Positions 1 to 13,340 of a stretch of DNA of 64,000 bases are shown here, piece after piece. Below the pieces are notes generated by a model. That model was not told the origin of the DNA, searched no databases, and saw nothing but the letters and a program-made list of their open reading frames with translations. Positions within the stretch are counted from its first letter, which is position 1. Every line of letters begins with the position of its first letter. The translations under genes and the position numbers were made by a program. This DNA comes from Lotus japonicus (Eukaryota; Streptophyta; Magnoliopsida; Fabales; Fabaceae). Location: positions 81,654,983 to 81,718,982 of the forward strand of contig NC_080042.1 of the NCBI RefSeq assembly GCF_012489685.1. The letters are read 5' to 3'.

Positions 1-147
1 CAGCTGGCAAAACCAAATGAAGCACATAAAGTTGGCATATTGCCCATGTGACTTGGAAGTCTCTTCATCTTTTGTCGCCTTAGGATGTTTTCCCTTTAAC
101 ATGAGAAATTGTTACAATGGGCAGTGAACAAAACAAACCAGGAAAAG

Positions 148-3100
148 TCATGATCCAATTAGATCAGGTGTTTCCGCCTCGATGGACAACAATGCGGTGT
201 GTACTTTTCCTGTCCAACTGTCCAGTCGATCACGTAAGGATTTGATCTGTTGAATGCCCAAAACTCTTGGCTGCACCCAGGAAACATGCACTGTGCCTTC
301 AACTTGATCAATTATACCCTCAATTAGATGAACCTGCAACAAAATATTTCCACATACAAGCTTTAGAACTCAAATCATAGTTCCAATAGCTTTTCTCCTA
401 ACAAAGGATGGACAAATAAAAACTCTTCAGAACTAGATTATAATGCAACAAAGTGAAAAGCTCTTCAGTCTTGAACCAAACAGAATCCACTAAATTTTTT
501 TCCTGTAATAATCAAGAAACACCACAATTCTTAAACTGATGACATGGTGTCAACAGAAGCTCAAGAGTTGCAAGGAACATCATTTAGGATGTAGTGCACA
601 CACAGCAAAATAGAATGCATGCTTACAATTCATGATTAAAGGTCATCGGAGATCAATGCTTACTAGAAAATAATATATGAACAAATTGACAAACGAGAAG
701 CACGTTCATCAAGAATAACTAAATATAATTTGAATAGAATAATTTATGTTGCCCAAACCCATAGGTTTTGAAGTGTATTACTTAAAGATGGTTATGATAG
801 AAAATCATGAAAACTTTGAAGGTAACTTTTTTCTCAGTAACTTACAGATAGGCTCTTCATAAGAAGATGCTCCACATCCTCTATAGAAAGTTTTGTACGC
901 TCTGCAATTACAGCCAGGGGAATAGTTCGATCTTCCGAAGGCCGACTGCAAGCAAACCACAATCAGCTCAAGTTGGAAATTCATCTCCCGAATTTATAAT
1001 TTTACAATCTAATGGATGCACATACCTGAATATAATCTCCATCAGGCAGAGAATGTTGATCTTTTCCAATAACCTCTGTTCATTTTGAACTAGTGCTGGT
1101 TGAGCCCTTAAAGCAGCATTATGAACCCGACATAGTTCTTGATATCGAACCAAATCACCAGAATTGAATGCCTGCAAAATATAGTACAGCCACTCCACCT
1201 TTGTCCCCAGAAGGCTCTTAATCTGTCAGAGAGCATTATAGATCATGTCAATCAACATAGTATATTAAAAGAAAAAAGAGTGAGGTAAAAAAAATTGAAC
1301 AGGCAATCCAAAAAATTTGATGTGTACTCACTATTGGATGGGCAAGTAGCTCTCCAAAGTTGTAGATGTTATCCCCCAGCAGAGCAGAAAGGGACAAATC
1401 AAAAGCCAAATCCTAACAAATCAAGAAAAATAGGAGCATTAACTAATATCAGGTCTAAAGATAAATAGAAAAAAACCCACAGATGGGATAAACTACTATG
1501 ATCTTTCCTTTAACCTCTCCTTAAAGAGGAAAGAAGTGCAACTAAATGAAATCATAAAACCCGGATTTAGTTTCCATTTATTAAGTGCTGAATAATGCTA
1601 CACTCGTGTGCTCCTGAATGCACCCATAGGTTTCTGCTAGTTGGCTAATCATAGCTGTAACTAGTTAGTTATACTGTTTGGATTTTTAAGAGCTCAACTG
1701 GATATCGAGCCTCTATATATATATTCTTGTACCTAGACTCTTCAGTAATCAATGCATTATGTTTTCCCTTTTTCTCTCTAAACTCTTTAGCTTCTAGAAT
1801 CTTAACACTATTCTACCAAAAGTAAAATTATCAACCTATTTTCAAACTCTTCTGTTTTAGTTTAAGATAAATATCTTCGTAGTGTAATGATAGTATAACA
1901 ATGATAAAAGAAATAATTTAGTCTTTGTATTAGATGATATGATATATGAAGAAGCTAAGTTAGAAACATTACTTAGTCTTGATCAACATTATGACAAATT
2001 TTCCAACTCAATACTACTATATAATTTAACTACAACATCCCCTTAATTTCCTCAATAAAAGAACCCACCCAGTTCTAAAATCCAGGATAACAAAAGTTAG
2101 AGGCTCATAAAAATGGGAGTTCAACTGCCATGGGACTGAAGATCAGATCATCTCCCTTCACAACACAACCATACTTAAAAATCATAGAATAAGTTGAGTA
2201 ACTGTAACAAGAGTGGAGTGGAAGCAAATAGAAATAATTTGAGGCAACAAAAAGAAATCAATGAACAAACATTTGAAATCCGATGAGAGATAACATACCA
2301 GCTTGAATGAATCGGAGAGAGATTCCACTGCTGTGTATGCCAAATAGAGAAGAGCACTTTTGTAGAACTCAGCAAATTCCTGGCGGGATTTATGAAACTG
2401 AGAAGATACCCAGTAATAGCTAGCATACACAGTTGGATCGATATCTGTCATGCTGTCTAGTGTACTCTTTCCATCTTCCAGAAGCTTCTTGCATTCCTTT
2501 TGATCACCTTGCTCAAGCTTAAATATGGCTATTTGCATCTTAATGTATAGAATAGGTTCTTCTATGCGCTGTTCTTTAGTGGCTTGCAGTTTCTCAATGA
2601 TCCCATCAAGATAACCAACGGCAGCTTCTTTCTCAGAATACTGCCGAGAAACCATCACAGCAAAATGTGCAAGCTTGAGAAGGTTGATTTTAGTCTCAAA
2701 GTCTGTGATGAAATTGTGGTACAGCTGAATCAAAGCATCGCCAGCCTGAAAATTTACAGCAAGAATAATGGTCAAACAAATAAGTAATGGAGCACGAAAA
2801 GAACATTCACCACAGAGCATAAATTTGTAATGGAAGTTGATATTAGAAGCATAAAGAAATTATAAGCACAATTTGTGCAACATCATTGGTGACATCATGG
2901 TACATAACAGTTAAGTTAGCAACATTAGTAATTCAATCATAACATAGAAAAAAATAATAATAAGATAGTACTTTAAGTTTGGCACAAGTTCTGACATGCT
3001 ACGTGTCTTGCTACTAGAGTCCATTGAGAACATGGAAAGAATATTTCATGTAACATCTCTTATGGAATCTAATTTCAAATGTATTCTAAAATAAGATTGA

Positions 3101-4143
3101 ACGGTGATTCCCAAAGTTAACAAAGACCTCCGTTTGAAATTTGCAATTGATTTGAGACATTTAACAATGTTTTATTGAATGAAAATACGAGTGATCTTAA
3201 TCAGATCGATCTAGCTGCTTCCAGCAATGTGTTAAAAAAATTGACAGGCTAAGGAATAACATTCAAGGCAAAGATCCACATAGAAAATGGGGGGAATCCC
3301 ACATCTAAACCTCACAAAACTCCATTATCAAAACATATTTATGACACACTTAATTACTTGAGCCATTCATCAAAATTTGACAAGACTACCTTGATCTTGT
3401 TAAAATGAAACATCTACATTGTTTTCTTCCACACTACCTATGCTATATTCACTCTAATCATAAATGGTATGTGACTTATCAATCACATATTCCAATCGGG
3501 TTACCATATAAGTGCAGCTTTCAGCATAATCAAACACTACAATTCCGGCAAACAATTCCATTCAGTAGAACTAAAACTAAGCCCCAAAAAAAAACAAATT
3601 CACTTTGACAAACAAGGAAGCAAAATAAACAACCCTCACTGACCCATCAACACCCTCACAGCAAAAAGAATTGACTTTCAAATTAGAAAGCCCAGAAACC
3701 CAATTTTTAACAAAACCCTAATTCTACATCACCAAAAACTCGAATATTTCAATTTATCAAATCCCCACCTAAAATTCTCAGATCCCAAACCAAAACCCCC
3801 AACCCATTCAAAGAAAACCCCCATTTTATTTCTCCCAGTTCCAATCACAACAAGAAAAAAACCCTAACACTCCGAAATTGAGTTCACAGCATCAAAACTA
3901 AAACCCTAAATCTCGCAAACAAGGAATCGAAGCTACAGAGCAAATTGGAACCCTAAAGAGCAAGAGGAAAGGAGTGTTGATGAGGAGTGAGACCTGGAAA
4001 ACAGCATGAGCGAGAAACTGCTCGAGCTTGAGAGTGAGCTGATGCCAGAGCTTCTTCTGGTACAGATCCGCAAGAGAATTGTACCAATCGTCAAGCTCCG
4101 GGTGCGCGCTGCGAAGCGAATCCAAGTATTGCAGAGCAGCCAT
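148..4143 (-). CDS. RPN9: 26S proteasome non-ATPase regulatory subunit RPN9 (PSMD13)
   Basis: The product is a lid subunit of the 19S regulatory particle of the 26S proteasome, acting in ubiquitin-dependent protein breakdown in nucleus and cytosol. Six exons, in coding order: 3994-4143, 2299-2745, 1332-1412, 1026-1222, 846-945 and 148-333. All junctions are GT-AG and in phase and give 386 residues, the length I know for Arabidopsis RPN9. The start MAALQYLDSL and the segments WYNSLADLYQKKLWHQLTL, INLLKLAHFAV, YSEKEAAV, LEQGDQKECKK, DSMTDIDPTVYA and VSWVQPRVLGI are typical of the family. The C-terminal half (about residues 170-340) is the PCI region that packs the lid. Intron 1 is about 1.25 kb. 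No truncation or odd residue is seen. The family call is secure; Arabidopsis has two paralogues, and which one this matches is not decided. Confidence 0.95.
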
Positions 4144-4199
4144 GGCGATTCAACCACGGAGGAGAAGAAGAAGAAATTGGAAAATCTCTGAGTTTTGGG

Positions 4200-5640
4200 G
4201 GTTTGTTTTCTATTTATACTCACAACTTTTTTTCATTTTTTTTATTTTTTGCTTTTCTTGTTTTTGCTTCTTCCGAAAGAAATTGAAGTGTGATTTTGGT
4301 TTGTTGCGGCGACGTCGTTTTTGCTTTTTGAGATATGCTTTGCGTGTTGGTTTGGACTCTTTGGTGTTTACTTTCTTTTTCTATATTGGGCTTGACATGG
4401 CTTTCCTAGGTCTAAAGGTCACGAAGCCCACTTTGTAAGGATTTTTTTTCGACTTTATTTTCAATTTCAATTTTTTTTAAATTGAAAAAACATATTTATT
4501 TTGACTTTTTATTTTAAATTTTACTGTCGTCGTCTCCATTGTCTTCTTGCCAACCTCCACCACCGCCGCCATGATTTTCATCGTCATCATAATTGTCGCT
4601 ACGTACACAACTAGCATCAACACCGCCACATTCACCATCTCCACCCTCACCATCGCTGCTAGCCTGCCACCATTGTCTCTGCTGCCAGCATCACAATGAC
4701 TCTCACTATGATCACTACCACAACCACCTTTTATCTCACTAGTAGGTGGTGGTGGTGGCGACAAGACAATAATGATTGTGGTGACAACTTCAGTGAAAAT
4801 AAAAACATTATAGTTTTAAAAATATTTTCTCTTTAAATATTAGTCAAGCATGTTTTCAACGTTATTTTTTATTTTGTTTGAAAATGAAAATAAGAAATGA
4901 GCGAGCCCAGTAATTCTTAAATCTCACACTAATAAAATATTCATATACTCTAATTTTAGCCTATTTCAACTCAAATTAATAAAGTCACTTGACAGAGCTT
5001 AGCCAATCCTTTCCAACCAAAAGAATAAAAATAATTAAAAGTCACTAGAAAAAGAAATTCACAAAATGAAAACGCAAATCAATTCATAATCTTCGAAAGT
5101 ATAGTTATATTAATAATGTGTTTCCTTATAGATACAATTTTCCTAATGTAATCTGTATAATTTTCCTCAGTTACCTTCAATATTCTTTTATCTAATCTGT
5201 GTATGTGTGATGATCATATAAACTGAACTGTAAAATCTGACATGATCCTTTGCTTGCCCACCATTCTAGAGAGAAAACGCTTTTGCTGCTTCTAATATGT
5301 GATGATCATGTAACCAAATGATAGTGATACCGTGTCTATATACTTCATATCATTTATCATTGAGGTTATCCAACCCAACAAGATGTTTGAACTATTAGTA
5401 AGAGAGTAATTGATTTAAGTAGTACATGTTTAATTCTCCTAAAATAATGTATTTGGTTTGAATATTGTGAATAAAAAAATCACACTAAGAGAGTTAGTCT
5501 CACTATTACGTAAATGTCGTCGACCTGAGATTATATTACTTGTACTAGAAAATAAAAAGTGAATAGGTCCATTCTGACTTTAGGCAGCATAATAAGTGGC
5601 AATTACTAGTACCACCACCAAAACCAACCCAATCTACAAT
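4200..5640. other. intergenic region with trinucleotide-rich patch
   Basis: No supported gene lies here. The RPN9 5' leader and promoter occupy the first few hundred bases. At about 4520-4760 the sequence is low-complexity (CAC, CCG and CAT triplets). It can be read as a short proline-, glycine- and methionine-rich frame on either strand, but has no homology or gene structure I recognise. Confidence 0.5.
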
Positions 5641-5721
5641 AGTTCCACCAAGCCATCAACTTCATTGAGTGCAATCATTTACCAGTGACTTCATAACAAA
5701 GCAAAGTTATCCCTTAAAACT

Positions 5722-5730
5722 CTATATTAA
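5722..5730 (+). promoter_or_regulatory. probable TATA box of the small secreted-peptide gene
   Basis: CTATATTAA lies 80 to 88 bases upstream of the ATG at 5810, which would leave a leader of about 50 bases. It is the only good TATA-like match in a suitable position. This is inference from spacing and sequence. Confidence 0.45.
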
Positions 5731-5809
5731 CCCCCTCACTGTCTCTCCCCATCATCCACTACCACAAGACAAGAAAGGCAACACCAACAGCAACCAAAAA
5801 CAAAGTAAA

Positions 5810-6058
5810 ATGGTGAAGCAGCAAGTGAGGGCCTCACTCACATGCTTTATTCTTTTCCTCCTTGTCTTAGCTACTACCTTGATTTCAGTTCACTCAAGAA
5901 ACTTGGAGATTACCACAGCCACAGTATCCAAAGAAGATCAAGCTCGGGAACCGCAAAGGAAGACATGGATGAATCATGGAAGCCACCGTGGCAACAAGAA
6001 ACACCTGGTGAACCCAACAGCAGAACATCCATTTCAGTCTCGTGAATTTCCTGTTTAG
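5810..6058 (+). CDS. small secreted peptide precursor, family unknown
   Basis: An intronless frame of 82 residues. The first 29 or so residues form a clear signal peptide: a basic start (MVKQQVR), a hydrophobic core (LTCFILFLLVLATTLIS) and a likely cut after VHS. The mature part is about 53 residues, charged and hydrophilic, with no cysteine. It has a basic stretch (HRGNKKH) followed by a proline-containing C-terminus ending FQSREFPV. This layout is that of plant peptide-hormone precursors, in which a short C-terminal peptide is released after a basic site. The C-terminus does not match the CLE, CEP, IDA, PIP, RGF/GLV, CIF or PSK signatures as I know them. I chose the start at 5810 because it begins the signal peptide and has a purine-rich context; the frame stays open upstream to 5669, but that part lies across the probable promoter. 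Function is unknown. Confidence 0.7.
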   Translation: MVKQQVRASLTCFILFLLVLATTLISVHSRNLEITTATVSKEDQAREPQRKTWMNHGSHRGNKKHLVNPTAEHPFQSREFPV

Positions 6059-8789
6059 TTTTGTTCTTTTTACCTCTTCCCAGAGTCAGTTTCAGCTGGG
6101 ACTATTTTTCTGCAATATGAATCAGTAAAGTTCATGTTTTAGTGTTCTTCTTACCAATTTCTCTGTAAGGCCCAAGAATTCAAAGAGTTTTACCTCCTAA
6201 TGTTACACTCTCTCAGTAACACTTTCCAAGACTATGTGTATATCTGATGTATTTTATCTGATAATTTGATATGTGAGACATAACACAGGCTGTTTCTCCA
6301 AAACTCATGATAGAAATTAAAGATTTGCTTTATTTTCCATGTTTGGGAGTCCTAATTAAAATCAATTTTCATTGACCAGTGGTTATATTATATATGTTTG
6401 TCAATCGAATTGGAGAATTGATTTTAGTCCCAAAATCCATCTGCAGAGAAGATGGAAAGGGTAGCTTCGGCAGTGAACATAGTCAATTATGAAATTTCAA
6501 CTTCACAATGTCACCCTGTAGAAATCATTTTTCCATATCACTTCACTTTCAAACCATATTTTACTATAATCAATTATATTCAAAATTAATTCTAACCACG
6601 TTAATCCAAACACACGCTAAAGAGGCAAAACCACTGGTTTTGTGGAAACAGAATCAGTCAACAGTAAGTAACATAAACAAAATCCATCATATTATCTATG
6701 ATCTAGATTTGATAGACTAAGCCTGGGATAATTAGTTGCTCTTCAGTTTATTTCAATAAGCTGATGGACTTGTGAAAATTAACTTCTGAAATAATTATTT
6801 ACACTCATGCTATAAGTATGCAATCAAATTGTTTATCCAAAAATTATTTACCAAAATACACCCTTGATAATAATGTTGTTGTTTGTGTTATCCACTCAGA
6901 ACTCAGAAGAAAAGTTAAGAGTTTCTTGTCAATGCTTCAGTTGAAAAGTCGTTGCAACCATTATGTCAGAAAGCACAACTAACTAGTTTAAGCTTTGACA
7001 ACTCAAGCCATACTTCTAAGTTGTTTTCTGTTGTTTCTTGTTTAACCTAATTCAAAGTTCCACCAACCAGAAAGAATGCTTTAGTCGTACGAAATTCATA
7101 TAATAAAGCCATACTTATATAATTGATTGCAATAAATACTTTTGCAACCATAAGAGCCATGATCCTCAAAGCTTCAAGGGCCACAAGTTTCTCAAATTAT
7201 GCATAATCGCTCAGAAAAACATTTTTAACTCGGGAACAATTCAAATATTAAGTGTACTTATCTTCTGATTTTGCAAAGGAAGTCCTAAATGGTAAGCCGG
7301 TTGTTGCAGATGATGCTTCTTAATACTAATAATAATCACTGTGCTGGGTTTACATAAACAAACATCTCTAACCTGTTTATACCAATATTATGTAGAATGG
7401 GTAGAATCCAACATTTGATATATCAAACTAATGCAGCAATCAGAGTCCATTTTGAGTGTTTTCAAAACCATCATTGGGAATATTATTAGTTGTGCAAGTA
7501 AGACATAAAGCATAAGGCACAAGTGCACAACACAAGGGGGATTTCTAACGTTAACAGTAAAGGGAGGTCACATGATCATATTCTCTTCAAGAATAAGAAA
7601 AAGAAATCCTGTAGGACCAGATACTTATATTGTTTTACTAAATAAATCATGTCTCACCAGTAATGCTCTGGCTAGCTACAATGACACGTTTCATGTAAAG
7701 AAAATAATTTGGGAGGGAAAACTCTTTTGCCATTATTATATCTTCTTTCCTCAGAAATCAATTATAACCTTATATTCCCTTAATAATTTTAACGAGAACA
7801 AGAATATTGATTAATTTTCTTAACCTGTGCTTTTAATCTTTAAAGACACTAAAAAGGAGAGTTAGTATTCCATCAAAATGTATTGCCAATTAAACTAAAA
7901 TGGCACAGCCAACGCCAGAGAATTCCGGTCATCATTTGCAATCAAGAGAGCAACCTACCTTGAGGTGAAGTAGAAAAAATATTTTCTATACAAGATAAGA
8001 TGGTATTAGGCATACACAAAAATATCATTCATTCATGATCATGGTTTTGAAGAAATCAGCTGATGAATTCACAGTATGACAGTGGAGTTCCAAAAGCATA
8101 ATTTGGTAATCATGAGATGAATGGAAATATAGTGGGAAGAATTAAAATATGCTATAGATAGACAGCAGGAATGGCTTCACAAAGCATTTCTTTGTTCCTC
8201 TCATTGTGAAAGTGTGACCCATTTGTGTACTTGGGCGGGTAATAGTCGTGAGGTGAGTCACAGAATACAAGAAAGGAAAAATAGTGCATGTTTGAAGATT
8301 CTTTTACAAGGAATCAATTTTACAAAGAAACTATAAACTTTTGCAAGTAGCTGCCGGGTTTCAGAATTGATTTCTTAGGAAAGAAGATATAATACACACA
8401 AGTAGTTCAACACAAATGATGGGTTAAGGCGTTGATAATTTTCACCCTTCTTTCTCCATTCATCTAGTTTTAACTTATTGCAAGCTTGGCCTAAGTAAAC
8501 TAAAGCATTTATAAAGATTAAAGAGTAAGTGACCAAAAAAAAAAGATTAAAGAGTACACACTACAAAAGGAAAGCAGAAATAAGCTAAATGATAACAGTG
8601 AGTTCCAAGTATGTTACTCAAGCCTTCATATAAAGAGGGTAAAAAAGTACCAGATTTAACTTGCATTATTATACATATGAATATACATACGCACATTCGT
8701 TGGCATTATATATAGTCAAAGATGACAAAAAAGATGAAGGGGTATCACATTTAAGAAGTTTTATGACTCAAAATACCAACAATACCAGT
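6059..8789. other. long intergenic region
   Basis: AT-rich sequence between the peptide gene and the 149-residue gene, which run in opposite directions towards it. It will hold both 3' ends. I see no credible coding region, RNA gene or mobile-element end. Short open frames here show neither codon bias nor homology. Confidence 0.5.
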
Positions 8790-10936
8790 TTACATGCCTG
8801 AGGCATGACACTCTTCAAGAAGTTTTAGAAGATTATGCTCGGGAGCACTAAGAGATGGTAGGATCATTCGATTAGACTGGGTTCGTGGCTTTCTCACAGC
8901 ACCCTCAGATTCAAGGGTTCCCCCTTCCTTCATCACTGGCAGGTCACCTCTTCTACGGACAGTAGCAGATACTCGCTCTTTCCATATTCTTCCATCCTGA
9001 TGATTGAGGAATAAAATTTCAGAATCCTAAACTTAAAAGAGTTTCGAATAAATGAAGGAAAATAAGACCCATATAGACATGAAAGATAATCACATAGTCC
9101 ATGAGTTCTCACCCATATTCTAGTTGTATTCCCTCAAACTTAATTAATGTATCCAATTAACAGCAACTATCAACAAATAGTAGCTCTGTCGTGATTGGCC
9201 ATACTCAAAAATATAATCATATTTGCTTGTTTATGCAAAGTCCTAACTGTGGCAATGATTATCACAGCCGCCCATTGCTATAATCACGCGCAATAATAAG
9301 CCTCAAATTGTAATTACTAATAAAGTAGTCACACTAAGTTAAAGTTACTAACTGATATATTACATGTTTGCTAGATGCTGTAATAGAGAAACTGCAACCA
9401 TGCCAATGGGATTATGGGAAGGAGAGATAAAGTAATGACGCAAAAAATACTTTTGCAGACATCTATTTATGATGAATTTTATAATAGCCCACTTCCAAAC
9501 ATCCCACTAAGATTCAAACAAGAGGAAGGTAACTTCATTACCAATTCCACCGTGCCCAGAATGTGTGGAGGAAAATCAATTACCCCCTTTGTTTTATTTC
9601 ATAATAATGTACACCAATGGCACTATGTCATCACATGCATGCACGAGAACTATATTAGGAAACAAATCAAAGAGTTTGTTGAAAGATAGTGACATACCAC
9701 CACAGCCCATGATATCATAGTTATTTATGTTTGAGCTTTCTAAATAATTACTCTAAAATAGTCTTACAGAAATAGTTGAAATGAAATGCTTCTTTTAGTT
9801 ATCTGAATATCATGGCATTATCAAGATATCTTATTTTACCAACTTTAATTAAAAAAAGGCTACCTAATCAAAATGCACAATAGGATGGCTTCTCATTGAT
9901 TTGGAGGCAGAGCACAAGCATTTAATACAAAACAAGTTGACTATGATATATAATATGCAGATATTGCAAATGAAGTTTCTTATGGTATGAAATATCCATG
10001 ATAAGATAACATAAAACACAGACATAGATGAAACATAAACTCTAGTTCTAGTAGTCCACCACAACTATATTCGAAACTCAATAAAACAACTCATACTCTT
10101 TTTTGTCAACTGAATAATATTGATAATAATAAAATGCAGTTTAGTACTGCCCAATCTGCTTCAAATTTTATCAGTTCAAAATTCAAATAATCAAATTTGC
10201 TATACAGCATAAGAATACAGGATATTGGTCTTACATTAAGAATAGACGGTTCTGGTAACGGGCACTGAATTGGGCTATCATTGTCAAGGGGTTCAACTGG
10301 GTGCTCAACTGGCTTAAACTCCACTGCCACTTCAATTCCATGAGAAACAGCAGTAGCAGCACTCGCCGCAGCGGCAGTCTCCAAGTTTGGGGGCATTACT
10401 TCCCTCTCATCCTGCACCATATGAAGTCAACGCATAATGCAACAACAATAAGATCATGTCACCAATCAAAACTCAAACCACATAACTTACCAAACCAACA
10501 AATAAACAAATTTGTAATCCCAATTGGCCAATTTCACAGACATCTCTAGTTTTTTTGTTTCAAATCCAACAGTTCACATGAACAGTTCATTGGACTCACC
10601 AGGCAAGATAACATTATGATAAATTTAATAAAAACAATTGAGTGTTCCTCAAATGAATAAAAACCATTGAAACACCCAACACACCATGAATGGTTCAATC
10701 CAATAGAAAACAAAAATCAGAACATTTCTAAAAACAATTGCTTCCACTAATTGTGACAACAAATTCACACATCACAAAATCAACATCCATTAGTCAATCT
10801 AAGCCCAAAAAAGAGCAAAAAACAGAAACAACACAATAAAGGGTTCATCAGAAGGAGAGAAAACTCTTACGATGGCACTTTGCGTACGTCGGTGGGTGCT
10901 TCTTCCAACAGAAAATCTGGAGAATAAACCCACCAT
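8790..10936 (-). CDS. conserved plant protein of unknown function (149 residues)
   Basis: Three exons in coding order: 10871-10936, 10235-10411 and 8790-8996. All are phase 0 with good GT-AG borders and give 149 residues. The N-terminus MVGLFSRFSVGRSTHRRTQSAI is basic and serine-rich; it is followed by an acidic, alanine- and proline-rich middle and a basic, conserved-looking third exon (GRIWKERVSATVRRRGDLP, then KPRTQSNRMILPSLSAPEHNLLKLLEECHASGM). No signal peptide, membrane segment or enzyme motif is visible. RRTQSA and RTQSN are possible kinase or 14-3-3 sites, which is inference only. The coherent three-exon structure and the look of the ends suggest a real small plant family, but I cannot name it. 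Confidence 0.75.
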
Positions 10937-11059
10937 GTTTAACCAATACCCAGAAAGAAAAAAACGATCTTTTTGATGGTGGTGTGATTATCTAGTCAAA
11001 GGGTCGTTTGGAGAAGGCAGAATCACTTTAATCGATCAAGTTCAGCGCGGAACCAGGTG

Positions 11060-11077
11060 GAGAGAGAGAGAGAGAGA
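11060..11077. repeat. (GA)n microsatellite
   Basis: About nine AG units, 124 bases upstream of the start codon of the 149-residue gene and so in its leader or core promoter. GA/CT tracts are common in plant 5' leaders. Confidence 0.8.
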
Positions 11078-11139
11078 TAGGGGGTGGCGTGGAAGATGAC
11101 GAGGTTGGTTTGGTGTGTTGTGTGGGGCTTGTTGTTAAC

Positions 11140-13330
11140 TTAATACTGCTAGTATTAAAGATGATAACAGTGCTTGCTTTGGAATCAGCTGAGCTTGGCA
11201 GTAGAAAAGTATAGCAAGTTGTGATTCAGAAGCAAGAAAACGATTGGTCCACAATGGGAAGGGAAAGAGATAGCATCCAACATAAACTACTCCTATTTGT
11301 ATTTTAATTAAGTAAATGATTTTTTTTCATATCGGATAAATTATTTTTGACAACACTGACTAATTTTCTTGCCATGAGTGTTCGTATAAACCGATGATCG
11401 AACGCTTATGAAATGCGTTTCATTTTCATAAGTCAGACCAAACTCGTTATCTTGTAGTTAAATAATGAGATAAGTAGTCACTCCGCTTGTAGTTAAATAA
11501 TGAGATAAGTAGCCACTCCGTGATTTTAAATAAGTAAAAATTGAACAAATATGTGAAGATATTTAATTATGATATTATAAGTGATAAGCTAACTCATTTT
11601 TAACATACATTGTAGTAGTAATATATACAACTAAATTGAAAATATTTAGGAGGAGGAAAATGCCTTATTGAGATGATAAAGTGTGCTGGTTGCTTGGCTT
11701 TGTTGTGGTTGAGCAAGGCGAAAGTCCTCTTTTGGCGAAAGTCATGGCTGTGCGGGGTGGTTTGGAGTTGACCTAGAGTCAAAGGCCTAGAAAAGTTATG
11801 TGTGAAGTGGATTGTGCAATTAGCTGCTTTGGAGGATCAAATAAAGTGTGTTTTTTTCGTTAGTTAGGGAAATCAATGATTTGATGGTGAATGATTAGTT
11901 GGTATCTCTTTATCGCATTCTTGGTGAATGCAATATTGTAGTTGATTGCATTGTGAAGTTTGGTCTTCGCTCTCCTTCAACGGGTGTTTGTATGTCTGAT
12001 GTACTTTTTTTTTTTTTGAGATAGAGCCTCTTATATTAAGGCTTTTTTTAAGTTTCTTAATATGTTGTTTCATTGGTAATTTTTTGAAGCATGAAAAGTG
12101 CATAAATCTATTTCAATAAAATTTTCAAAATAAACACTCATTGTTAATAATTTGATTGAGCTACTTACCAAAATGCACTCGCAATTGAGAAAGTCTTATA
12201 TTTTATTATATTGTCAAATTAACCAAAAATAGGGTGAGAGTGTTATTTTTTAGTCGCTTCTTAAATTGATCCTTCAACTATTATCATAATTATTTATAGA
12301 TGATTTTATATTTAAGATAAATATGTCATTTTATACAAAAAAAAATATTTTATATTTTCATTCTCTACTTAACCCTGACAAGAGAAAAAAAAATCAATAT
12401 AATTGTTTCTCTCATTTTATTTACATATTTATATTGCATAAAATAACATACAAAGTTTATTATTCCTCTCACCAATTTCTATGTACTCATATTCTAAATT
12501 TATATTTTCTCTGAGCCTACCATCGGTTCAACAACAAAAAGTGAGTCATTTCAACTCAACTCGCTATTCAGTGAAACATAGCCCATCCAACTCGACTTAT
12601 ATTGAGTTGGAGTGTATACAGGTTGGCTCGCACAAACTTAAAAAGTTGTAGAAATATAAAAGAATTCAAAAGTTTGTTAAAAATGTAAAAAAAAGTACAT
12701 ACATGTATAAAAGAAAGTGAGATTAATCTAACACGACCTAGCTCTAGCCTCTCAACCGATAAGTTAATTGATGAGTCGTGTTGAATCAATAGTAATAACT
12801 CATAATGAAGGGGCGAGAATTCATCGTTAACGCATATCTGAACAATAAAAAGTCTTTTTTTTCCTAATAAACATATTTCAATGGGCTACCGATTTTGATA
12901 AAAAGGCGAGACTTTTACATTGCTTGAAATGCGCATACAGAAAAGGGTAAGCTCGAGGCAGTCCATTTCTTTGTGAGCCCACCCCGCTAAATCATATTAA
13001 CACCCCTAATGATTTCGGCCATGTTACCCTTACATATATATATATATATAAATACAATGTAACATTGTTTTAAACTGCTCAAACCCACTCAGGGAACTCG
13101 TGACCCGTCAACCCGACAACAATTTCAGATGAAACCATATCAATATATTGCCCAATCAATGCAAATTGAATTTCTAGACCCGAATCTTATCATAACTCAT
13201 CGATACCTATGTCTAACTAATTTTTTTTGTTACAAGGAGGAGCAAGGCTCCGAGCCTAGGTCTAACTTTTAAACCAAGCATGAGTCACCACTCACCAAAA
13301 CATATTAAAAAACATAAAAAAAAAAAACGG
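11140..13330. other. intergenic region, repeat-like, no gene
   Basis: A region between two divergent genes. It contains a 35-bp tandem duplication, a short (TA)n run at 13033-13050 and homopolymer tracts. No frame with homology is seen on either strand. Confidence 0.5.
11451..11520. repeat. 35-bp tandem duplication
   Basis: The units 11451-11485 and 11486-11520 both begin CTTGTAGTTAAATAATGAGA and end CACTCCG, differing by one T/C change. This looks like a recent local duplication. Confidence 0.9.
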
Positions 13331-13331
13331 T

Positions 13332-13340
13332 TTTAATATA
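13332..13340. repeat. left 9-bp target-site duplication of MITE
   Basis: TTTAATATA, repeated exactly at 13483-13491 on the other side of the MITE. Confidence 0.75.

Noticed and set aside
4477..4764. Proline-, glycine- and methionine-rich frame on the minus strand
   Set aside because: Composition of a triplet-rich tract; no homology, splice structure or promoter.
5669..5809. Longer start for the secreted peptide
   Set aside because: It would place 47 residues ahead of the signal peptide and covers the likely TATA box and leader.
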